Assembly (NCBI GenBank): GCA_036231525.1
Contig: JAZAGZ010000034.1
Coordinates: 1-6,417 of the forward strand
Length of the DNA: 6,417 nt
Reading direction: 5' to 3'
DNA from: UBA6522 sp036231525
GTDB lineage: Bacteria > Pseudomonadota > Gammaproteobacteria > Steroidobacterales > Rariloculaceae
Below are positions 1 through 5,780 of this stretch, piece by piece. The notes below the pieces were generated by a model, which saw only the letters and a list, made by a program, of their open reading frames with translations, was not told the origin of the DNA and ran no database searches. A program made the position numbers and the translations under genes. The first letter of the stretch is position 1, and each line of letters begins with the position of its first letter.

Positions 1-441
1 GATGCCTTTCTCTGTGCGGCTCTGGGGACGCGAGTAACCATAGCGTTTAATAAGAGGTTCGGGGCTGGTTTTTTTGGCGGAGAGGGGTTTATTCTGCAGA
101 AACTAAAGGGCGATGGTATGGCCTTTATTCATGCCGGTGGCGTGGTAGTTGAAAAGCAGTTAAAAGGTGAAACGCTGCGCGTGGATACGGGCTGTATTGT
201 GGGATTCAGCCCTGCTATTGATTATGACATTCAACGGGCAGGCAATCTGAAATCCATGTTCTTTGGCGGTGAAGGGATATTCCTTGCTACCCTGAGTGGG
301 CATGGTAGGGTTTTTCTGCAAAGTCTGCCGTTCTCGAGGCTGGCTGACCGGATTATTCAGCATGCGCCTTCAGCGGGGGGCAGCGCAAAAGGTGAGGGCT
401 CGGTTCTGGGTAGGTTGGGTCGAATGCTGGATGGCGACTGA
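1..441 (+). CDS. AIM24 / TIGR00266 family protein, 3' part
   Basis: The reading frame is open from the first base of the window to TGA at 439-441, giving 146 residues. The first ATG inside (118) is not the true start, because the family pattern continues upstream of it. The visible sequence shows the two repeated signatures of the AIM24 (TIGR00266) fold: FGGEGFILQKLKGDG, then HAGG...KGETLRVDTGCIVGF, then FFGGEGIFLATLSGHGRVFLQS. These Gly-rich beta-strand repeats belong to a beta-sandwich protein family of uncertain biochemical role in bacteria; the name comes from a mitochondrial inner-membrane-organisation protein. The C-terminal tail is Gly/Ser-rich and low in complexity, with no membrane segment. 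It is convergent with the cytochrome c gene and probably unrelated to the locus to its right. The family call is firm; the function is unknown. Confidence 0.88.
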   Translation, partial: DAFLCAALGTRVTIAFNKRFGAGFFGGEGFILQKLKGDGMAFIHAGGVVVEKQLKGETLRVDTGCIVGFSPAIDYDIQRAGNLKSMFFGGEGIFLATLSGHGRVFLQSLPFSRLADRIIQHAPSAGGSAKGEGSVLGRLGRMLDGD

Positions 442-590
442 TAATCCGCTTCTCGCTGCTGAGACAGTGGAATAGATTTGGAGGTAATAGTTTATTAGAA
501 GGAACTGTTCCACATTTAGAATTTAGTATTGAATTCCAATCAAACAATCTAACCTCACACCAAACCTACAACAAAAGACAATTAATCATC

Positions 591-1199
591 TTACGGAGCG
601 AGCAAAGGGATATTATCCACGGAAGGTGGTCTCAACCGGGTCTCTAAGAACGAATAGATATCAGCTAAATCCTGATCCGACATCACTGTATCTGTATACG
701 GCGGCATGCTACCGCTCGGGTATCTCACATACCATAAAAATCGTGCGAACGTGACAGGATCAGGACCAATACGCGGCCCCTGTGCCCCACCCTGACCCTC
801 GTTCGCATGACACGCGTAACAACCCGTGCTGCTGTATAGCGCAGCTCCCTCCTCAACTCTCCCTGCAGGAATAAGCTGCGGGACAGACGGCTGCAGATAC
901 GCATGTATGCCAGATAGCCCTGTATTGGAAATCTCTGTTGCCGAATATGACGGCATTGTGCCTGTGGGCTGGCGAACGTATGCGATGAAGTCGACCAGAG
1001 TTAGGGTACCCGTAGCAATATTTGGCCCAAGCATGGCACCTTCCCCGTCGGCACCATGGCACACACCACAGCCTAGCTCCACATAATGCTCACTGCCACG
1101 CTCAGCTTCCAATACCTCCTGGGCAAATAAACCGGGGGAAAATATATGCGTGAAAATTCCTGCTAGAAGCACCATTACTCGCAGCGTCAGTTTAACCAC
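591..1199 (-). CDS. secreted diheme c-type cytochrome
   Basis: This is a 202-residue periplasmic electron carrier. A signal peptide (about residues 1-26, cleavage after GLFA before QEV) is followed by two tandem class I cytochrome c domains. Haem-binding motif CGVCH lies at 44-48 with probable axial Met in TGTMPSY near 82. Motif CYACH lies at 127-131 with probable Met in SGSMPPY near 165. The matching MPxY spacing suggests internal duplication. The frame is open upstream to an ATG at 1232, but that codon lacks a Shine-Dalgarno sequence, lies inside the upstream gene and would place a charged stretch before the signal peptide. GTG at 1199 has GAGGAG six bases upstream and gives a clean leader, so I chose it. 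It starts 10 nt after the TPP-enzyme stop, so the two genes are probably co-transcribed. The likely job is taking electrons from a periplasmic dehydrogenase, possibly its neighbour (inference). Confidence 0.92.
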   Translation of the reverse strand: MVKLTLRVMVLLAGIFTHIFSPGLFAQEVLEAERGSEHYVELGCGVCHGADGEGAMLGPNIATGTLTLVDFIAYVRQPTGTMPSYSATEISNTGLSGIHAYLQPSVPQLIPAGRVEEGAALYSSTGCYACHANEGQGGAQGPRIGPDPVTFARFLWYVRYPSGSMPPYTDTVMSDQDLADIYSFLETRLRPPSVDNIPLLAP

Positions 1200-1205
1200 G
1201 CCTGA

Positions 1206-1211
1206 CTCCTC
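1206..1211 (-). promoter_or_regulatory. ribosome binding site setting the GTG start of the cytochrome c gene
   Basis: On the minus strand GAGGAG lies six bases before GTG 1199 and overlaps the TGA stop (1212-1210) of the TPP-enzyme gene. The stop/Shine-Dalgarno overlap suggests translational coupling. It decides the start in favour of GTG over the upstream ATG at 1232. Confidence 0.7.
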
Positions 1212-3195
1212 AACGCGCTTGTGTGACAACATCGATTAACGCCGGTTCGCCCCGCTTTACCACGGCGATGGCACGCCGCAAAGCGGGGCCGAGATCTAGT
1301 GGATTTTCGATGGGACCCTCAGTGTACACGCCCAACCCCTCCACCATCTTCGCATAATTGATATTGGGATCCACGAGCTCGCTCCCAATCCGTGCTCGCT
1401 CAATGCCACGGTTACGGGCATTACACATGCGCTGCACGTGCATAACCTCCATGTGGTATGCGCGGTTGTTGTTCATCACGCTTAGGAGTGGAATACGGTG
1501 ATGTGCTGCGGTCCAAAGCACACCAGGTGCATACATAAGGTCCCCGTCTGTCTGAATTGCGACCGAGAACCTGCCGTGCTTACGGTTTGCGAGCGCGCCA
1601 CCCACCGAAGCTGGTGCACCATAGCCGATACCACCGCCTCCCGCATGCCCGAGCCACTGGTAAGACTTATCGAAGTCCCATAATCGTCGTGGCCAGCCAC
1701 CACTATCACTGTAATAACTCGACACCAGAGACCAGTCCTCGTTTTTGATCTGCGCCCATATTTCCGCGCAGAGCCGCGCAGTACTAACAGGACTAGCATC
1801 CCAAGCGTAGCTCGCGGCCTTGCGTGCATCTTCATCCGCCATTTGGCTAGCTACTGCAAGTTGCGCTCCACGCTCTTCAAAAACTCTCCGCCGGGACCGA
1901 GTGGTGAGACGATTCACCGCCTCAATAAGTGCTGGCAAAGTGGCCTCCCCATCCGCGGCAATGGCGAGATCTACCTCCTGCATGCGCCGAAAGTCCTGAT
2001 AGTTCGAGCGGATGTAAAGATCGCCAGTAGTAATGGAGATAAGTTTTGCATCAGATTTAGCCACCCGACTTGTGGATCGGTGCAACTGGTCCCGGAGCAC
2101 ATTCACAGTGGACCAGAAATCCATGACCTCAAGTCCCAGAATCACATCAGCCTGAGGAATGACAGTACGATTAATTGGAGGCACTCCATTTGAATATCTA
2201 TGCGTTTGATTGAGCGGGTGACGCGTCGGGAAATTAAGACGACTTCCCTGGTCAATCACCGCAGCCTGCAGTGCTTCGGCTAACTCTATTAACAAGGCCA
2301 TCCCTCTAGGTGTGCGTGCGAGCCGATCGGCCACGATCACCGGATATTCCGCATCAACAAGCATGCGTGCCGCTTCTTCCACAGCACCCGACTCCCCCTG
2401 GGGTGGCACGGGCAAAGTGAGTTTTGGGACACGCAGGTCAGCATCCCTTGAAATCGCACCCTCCTGCAAATGGCCATCAAGCACTAGGACGACAGGGGCC
2501 ATGGGCGGCGTCATAGCAACCTTGTAAGCGCGTATTGCTGATTCCGAAAAATGACTGAGTGACCACGGCGTATCGTCCCATTTGGTGTAATCGCGAACCA
2601 TATCGGCCGCATCTTGTACGCCGTGATACCACTCCGCAGCCCGACGGAGTGACGCATCATTATGATTACCTAGAATTACGTACACCGGCACACGGTCGCA
2701 CCAGGCATTATAGATAGCCATAGCAGCATGCTGCAGCCCAACAGTACCATGGGCCATGACAGCCAACGGCTTACCTTCCGCCTTAAAATATCCATGGGCC
2801 ATCGCAACTGATGATTCTTCGTGACAACAAGTGATTAGCTCCGGAGTCTCGTTGCCACCGTAGTTGATCAGCGACTCGTGCAATCCTCGGAAACTCGATC
2901 CTGGATTTGCGCAGATGTACTCGAAATTTAGCGACTTGATTACATCGACCATGTAATCGGAGCCACTACGCTCATGGGAACTTATGACCTGCACATCAGC
3001 AGGCGGTGTCGCCTCGACTTCCGCAGTCATAATTGGGGTTGTGGCAGGTCGCGCCTCTGCGTCCGTGGCAGATTCGGTCTGTGCCTTGGCAGGCCCTGTT
3101 GACCCTATGAGCGCGGCAGCACCCGCAAGCGTACCGTGTTGGAGAAAACGTCGGCGCTCAATGGAAGCCTCTTTTGAATCTTTGGATTGGGTCAT
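1210..3195 (-). CDS. Tat-exported thiamine pyrophosphate-dependent enzyme (acetolactate synthase / pyruvate oxidase-like)
   Basis: This 661-residue protein has the three-domain layout of the acetolactate synthase/pyruvate oxidase/benzoylformate decarboxylase superfamily. The N-terminal TPP domain (about 78-242) carries ANPGSSFRG and the catalytic Glu at 126 in CCHEESSVAMAHG. A middle domain spans about 270-425. The C-terminal domain (about 470-655) carries GGGGIGYGAPASVGG and the TPP/Mg motif TDGDLMY (Asp 550) ending in NNN (575-577). It is preceded by a twin-arginine leader: ERRRFLQ near residues 13-19, hydrophobic AGAAALIG, and an AKA cleavage site before Q39. A Pro/Ala/Thr-rich linker follows. 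These enzymes are normally cytoplasmic, so export is unusual. ATG 3195 is chosen because GAGGAG lies seven bases upstream; a GTG at 3228 is in frame but unsupported. The substrate cannot be read from sequence. The downstream diheme cytochrome suggests an oxidative decarboxylase or dehydrogenase rather than a synthase (inference). Confidence 0.9.
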   Translation of the reverse strand: MTQSKDSKEASIERRRFLQHGTLAGAAALIGSTGPAKAQTESATDAEARPATTPIMTAEVEATPPADVQVISSHERSGSDYMVDVIKSLNFEYICANPGSSFRGLHESLINYGGNETPELITCCHEESSVAMAHGYFKAEGKPLAVMAHGTVGLQHAAMAIYNAWCDRVPVYVILGNHNDASLRRAAEWYHGVQDAADMVRDYTKWDDTPWSLSHFSESAIRAYKVAMTPPMAPVVLVLDGHLQEGAISRDADLRVPKLTLPVPPQGESGAVEEAARMLVDAEYPVIVADRLARTPRGMALLIELAEALQAAVIDQGSRLNFPTRHPLNQTHRYSNGVPPINRTVIPQADVILGLEVMDFWSTVNVLRDQLHRSTSRVAKSDAKLISITTGDLYIRSNYQDFRRMQEVDLAIAADGEATLPALIEAVNRLTTRSRRRVFEERGAQLAVASQMADEDARKAASYAWDASPVSTARLCAEIWAQIKNEDWSLVSSYYSDSGGWPRRLWDFDKSYQWLGHAGGGGIGYGAPASVGGALANRKHGRFSVAIQTDGDLMYAPGVLWTAAHHRIPLLSVMNNNRAYHMEVMHVQRMCNARNRGIERARIGSELVDPNINYAKMVEGLGVYTEGPIENPLDLGPALRRAIAVVKRGEPALIDVVTQAR

Positions 3196-3202
3196 GCATA
3201 TA

Positions 3203-3208
3203 CTCCTC
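3203..3208 (-). promoter_or_regulatory. ribosome binding site of the TPP-enzyme gene
   Basis: GAGGAG on the minus strand lies seven bases before ATG 3195. It fixes the start at that ATG, which puts the twin-arginine motif about 14 residues from the N-terminus as expected, rather than at the in-frame GTG at 3228. Confidence 0.75.
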
Positions 3209-3250
3209 AAATTCTCCAAGATAATCACTCGCTATGTTGAGCCCCAGGCA

Positions 3251-3279
3251 TCTATAGCGAGCAACACCGATTCTAGCAA
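3251..3279 (-). promoter_or_regulatory. candidate sigma-70-type promoter for the TPP-enzyme/cytochrome c operon
   Basis: Reading the minus strand, TTGCTA (3279-3274) is followed after exactly 17 bases by TATAGA (3256-3251). Each hexamer matches four of six consensus positions. It would give a leader of roughly 50 nt before ATG 3195. It was found by eye in a short divergent intergenic region and could be a chance match. Confidence 0.33.
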
Positions 3280-3296
3280 CCTGCTGAGAGAACGTA

Positions 3297-3380
3297 TTGA
3301 TCTAAGAATCAAATATCTGTTTTTTAATACTGCCTAAACAAGCCATCGAGAAGGTAGAATCTAGTTTAGAAAAAAGATTC
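3297..3380. promoter_or_regulatory. inverted repeats in the divergent intergenic region (possible operator)
   Basis: Two perfect inverted repeats lie between the divergent operons. One is TTGAT-N6-ATCAA at 3297-3312. The other is GAATCT-N12-AGATTC at 3357-3380, ending 19 nt before the ATG of the plus-strand gene. The first has the size of a regulator half-site pair. The second overlaps the expected promoter or leader of the 3400 gene. No regulator gene is in the window, and such short repeats can arise by chance in AT-rich DNA. Confidence 0.2.
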
Positions 3381-3399
3381 GAACTATCCTGAGAAAGCC

Positions 3400-4434
3400 A
3401 TGTCACGATCAGCATTATCCTTGTACACATTATTTTTTACCCAACTAGCCCAGGGACATCACAGCAGTATCGGCATCTATGACGAAGAAAATCTAATTGA
3501 TATAGAAGGTGTAGTTACCTCTGTCCGGTGGAGGAACCCCCACCCCTTTTATACAGTTACCGTGGAAGATGAGAACGGGGAAATGATCGATTGGGAGATT
3601 GAGACCGGGTCGGTCAGCACGCTCAGGCTTCGGGGTGTGGACCGTGACTTTATTCAGGTCGGAGACCGGGTGAGACTAGCTGGGCAATCCTCGCTACGAG
3701 ACCTTCCGGAAATGTTTGCCCAAAACATGCTGTTGGACGACGGGCGGGAAGTTTTGCTGAGAGCGGTCTCAACACCGTATTGGTCAGCAGGGCTTGAGGG
3801 AAATCTATACGAGCGTGAAACTGACGAAGTGCTCTCCACGGAAGGACGCCGTACAGCCGATGGCATTTTCCGGGTGTGGAGCCCAATTTTTCATATCCCT
3901 GAAGCCTACCCTTTATACAACAGTTCGGTAATCTCCTCGCTTACAGAGTCAGCAACAGCACTTAAGGCACAGTGGGATCCGCGCTCCAGTCCATACACGG
4001 GATGCCAACCAAAAGCTATGCCGCAAATTATGGGTTCAGCTTACCCGATCCAATTCGTAGCACGGGGAAACGACCTCATTATTCAGATTGAAGAATTTGA
4101 CCTTGAGCGACTTATCCATATGGATACATCACGTTCCTCTATACCAGATACCTACTCGCTCCTCGGATTTTCTAGAGGTCGATGGGAAGAAGAGACGCTG
4201 ATTGTCGAGACCGAAAGAGTTGAAGCCGCCATTTTGTATGGAGATGGCACACCACAAGGTAGAGAAGTCCAGTTAGTCGAACGCTTTACAATGAACGAAG
4301 CGCAGGATCAACTGAACTACAGGGTATCCATCACCGATCCAGAAAATTTCACGGAAACGTTAGAGTTTACTCGTTACTGGGTTTGGCAACCCGATATCCG
4401 CCTGCAGGCCTATAATTGCGGTAACCAACTATAG
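3400..4434 (+). CDS. secreted two-domain protein: DUF6152 domain plus beta-rich C-terminal domain
   Basis: This 344-residue protein has a short signal peptide (about residues 1-19, ending TQLAQG) and a mature N-terminus of His-His. Residues 20-120 fit the DUF6152 pattern: HHSS start, EGVVTSVRWRNPH (36-48), WEIETGSVSTL, and an LDDGREVLL end. Residues about 125-344 form a second domain that aligns with the proteins encoded at 4976 and 5781. Shared positions are Cys202 (their Cys95), YPIQF...HMD at 215-242, RWEEETLIVET at 261-271 (their KWEGNELIVDT at 161-171), ER at 294-295 and DP at 313-314 (their 213-214). The function of both domains is unknown. The start has only a weak GAGAAAG upstream, but the signal peptide fits. 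It is divergent from the TPP operon and 128 nt ahead of a second DUF6152 gene. Structure and export are clear from the sequence; any enzymatic role would be a guess. Confidence 0.88.
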   Translation: MSRSALSLYTLFFTQLAQGHHSSIGIYDEENLIDIEGVVTSVRWRNPHPFYTVTVEDENGEMIDWEIETGSVSTLRLRGVDRDFIQVGDRVRLAGQSSLRDLPEMFAQNMLLDDGREVLLRAVSTPYWSAGLEGNLYERETDEVLSTEGRRTADGIFRVWSPIFHIPEAYPLYNSSVISSLTESATALKAQWDPRSSPYTGCQPKAMPQIMGSAYPIQFVARGNDLIIQIEEFDLERLIHMDTSRSSIPDTYSLLGFSRGRWEEETLIVETERVEAAILYGDGTPQGREVQLVERFTMNEAQDQLNYRVSITDPENFTETLEFTRYWVWQPDIRLQAYNCGNQL

Positions 4435-4477
4435 GGGAAGGGATTGGAGCCCCTCATGCCAATAACCTGAATTGGCA
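4433..4477 (+). other. two consecutive stem-loops between the first two plus-strand genes
   Basis: AGGGG (4433-4437, overlapping the TAG stop) can pair with CCCCT (4450-4454). TGCCAAT (4457-4463) pairs perfectly with ATTGGCA (4471-4477) around a 7-nt loop. No T-run follows either stem, so this is not a standard intrinsic terminator. It could stabilise the upstream mRNA end, mark a processing site, or cause partial attenuation. The second hairpin is the stronger observation. Confidence 0.4.
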
Positions 4478-4562
4478 AATAATGGTTGGAGCCGTATGCT
4501 ACGAGCATAGAGATTGCTATAAACAACCACTCAGGCAAAACAAGACAGGTTACGGGGGACAT

Positions 4563-4964
4563 ATGACTAATCTGCGTCTACTGATAGTCTTTTTGGTCGG
4601 GCTCTGTCTCGGCAGCGAACTTGCCCTAGCTCACCATGGTCGCGGCACACGTTACGACATGGATGCTGAGATTGAGATACACGGTACCATCAGAGAACTC
4701 GTATGGCGCAATCCTCATGTGGCCATTTTAATCGATGTGGCAAACGACCAAGGTGAAGATGTCACCTGGGTCATCGAACACAGCAACGTAAGTACGCTGG
4801 CTCGGCTAGGCTATCACCGTAATTCACTAAGAGCTGACCAGGAAGTCGTGGCCGTCATCAATCCAGGCAGTAACGGCGATCCTGTCGGACTTTGCCAGAG
4901 AATTATTCTTGAAGATGGCACTACCATCTTTATCCGCGGCGGAGACGCCGATCCAAACGATTAG
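4563..4964 (+). CDS. secreted DUF6152 family protein
   Basis: This 133-residue protein consists of a signal peptide (about 1-23, ending ELALA) and a single DUF6152 domain whose mature chain would begin His-His-Gly. Matching blocks with the first domain of the 3400 gene are HGTIRELVWRNPH (40-52), a WVIEHSNVSTLARLG stretch, and the end RIILEDGTTIFIRGG. An in-frame ATG at 4482 would add 27 residues of charged, Cys-containing sequence ahead of the leader. ATG 4563 follows a G-rich stretch (GGGGG at 4554-4558) and gives a standard signal peptide, so it is preferred. The protein stops right after the domain and lacks the second domain found in the 3400 gene; that domain is encoded by the next gene, 11 nt downstream. 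Family function is unknown; exported, soluble and beta-rich is all that can be said. Confidence 0.86.
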   Translation: MTNLRLLIVFLVGLCLGSELALAHHGRGTRYDMDAEIEIHGTIRELVWRNPHVAILIDVANDQGEDVTWVIEHSNVSTLARLGYHRNSLRADQEVVAVINPGSNGDPVGLCQRIILEDGTTIFIRGGDADPND

Positions 4965-4975
4965 AGACTGCGAAC

Positions 4976-5779
4976 ATGCTAAGCCAGCGGGTGCTGCCAA
5001 TACTCGTGCTGTTTTTTTTCCAGCCACCCGGCGGATTGGCTCAAAACAGTGCGGCCACAGACTTCAACCCCCGTGATCTCTCCGGTGTCTGGTCTGGCTT
5101 CGGCGGTGGCGGTGGGCGTGTTCCCTTCGGCCCGAATAGGCCGCCCCTGACGCCTGAAGGTGAAGCGAAGTACCTGACACATATCCCGACCCGCAGTTCT
5201 GATCCCCGTGTGCCGGCCGTAGATGATCCCGCACTTTCAAATGATCCCACCTTTGAGTGTAACCCCCGTGGATTTCCGCGCGTTATGTTTGATACTTCAT
5301 CACGGACATTCGAATTCATCCACATCGATGACAGAGTACTGCAACTTCTGCAGCGAGGCCGGACACTGCGTGAATTCTGGATGGATGGTCGAGAAATCCC
5401 ATCACCCGAGAACATGGATAACATCGGGCCCTCCTGGTATGGGCATTCGGTCGCCAAATGGGAAGGGAATGAATTAATCGTCGATACAACAGGCATGGAT
5501 GATCGTGCCTGGCTTGATACACCCGGCCATGTGAAAAGCTTTGAAGCGCGAATACAGGAACGGTATAGAAAGGTTGATGCAGATACCATAGAACTTCGAA
5601 TGACGCTCTACGACCCAACAAGTTATACCGCCCCCTGGGTCAGCGACACAAAAATTTTTAAACGTGAATCACCAGAGAGACTTACCTTCTTTGGTTGGTA
5701 CGGCATGTTCTCCGGGGTGACTGACCTTATGTGTGCACCACTCAATGCAGTTGAGCGACAAAGAGAAGGAGCTTACTGA
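4976..5779 (+). CDS. secreted hypothetical protein, first copy of a tandem pair
   Basis: This 267-residue protein has a signal peptide (about 1-22, ending PGGLA before QN). The mature part begins TDFNPRDLSGVW, followed by a Gly-rich stretch (41-47) and PPLTPEGEAKY. From about residue 93 to 228 it aligns with the C-terminal domain of the 3400 gene: Cys95, FEFIHIDD...FWMD, KWEGNELIVDTTG (161-173), ER at 195-196 and DP at 213-214. Cys95 and Cys253 are its only cysteines, and both have counterparts in the 3400 protein (Cys202, Cys340), which suggests a disulfide. I do not recognise a named enzyme family; similar secreted proteins tend to be annotated as hypothetical. It starts 11 nt after the DUF6152 gene with a poor Shine-Dalgarno sequence, consistent with coupled translation in an operon. 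A near copy follows after 1 nt. Confidence 0.87.
   Translation: MLSQRVLPILVLFFFQPPGGLAQNSAATDFNPRDLSGVWSGFGGGGGRVPFGPNRPPLTPEGEAKYLTHIPTRSSDPRVPAVDDPALSNDPTFECNPRGFPRVMFDTSSRTFEFIHIDDRVLQLLQRGRTLREFWMDGREIPSPENMDNIGPSWYGHSVAKWEGNELIVDTTGMDDRAWLDTPGHVKSFEARIQERYRKVDADTIELRMTLYDPTSYTAPWVSDTKIFKRESPERLTFFGWYGMFSGVTDLMCAPLNAVERQREGAY
5766..5771 (+). promoter_or_regulatory. ribosome binding site for the TTG-initiated second copy
   Basis: AAGGAG lies inside the last codons of the upstream gene, nine bases before TTG 5781. The alternative in-frame ATG at 5745 has no Shine-Dalgarno sequence and would overlap the upstream gene by 35 nt. The site supports the TTG start and suggests translational coupling of the tandem pair. 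Confidence 0.6.
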
Positions 5780-5780
5780 A

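Noticed and set aside
442..590. Possible terminator in the convergent gap (GGAACTGTTCC at 501-511; GTGGAA 467-472 with TTCCAC 508-513)
   Set aside because: The first palindrome has only a 1-nt loop, and the longer pairing has a 35-nt loop. Neither is GC-rich or followed by a T-run on the relevant strand.
1200..1232. Longer cytochrome c start at ATG 1232
   Set aside because: It lacks a Shine-Dalgarno sequence, overlaps the upstream gene and would precede the signal peptide with a charged stretch; GTG 1199 has a well-spaced GAGGAG.
1843..2193. 116-residue plus-strand open frame inside the TPP-enzyme gene
   Set aside because: It is antisense to the well-conserved middle domain of the enzyme, and no signal peptide, domain or ribosome site supports it.
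1210..3195. Assignment as biosynthetic acetolactate synthase (ilvB/ilvG)
   Set aside because: The Tat leader, the absence of a small regulatory subunit gene and the cytochrome neighbour argue against a branched-chain amino acid role; only the superfamily can be stated.
3297..3328. Plus-strand promoter TTGATC ... TTTAAT for the 3400 gene
   Set aside because: The spacing is 20 bases, too long for a typical sigma-70 promoter, and the surrounding AT-rich sequence offers several equally weak alternatives.
5041..5589. 182-residue open frame on the minus strand
   Set aside because: It lies fully antisense to the 4976 gene and has a low-complexity Ser/Arg/Pro-rich product with no domain. A similar antisense frame (5669-6130) appears only because the sense genes are duplicated.
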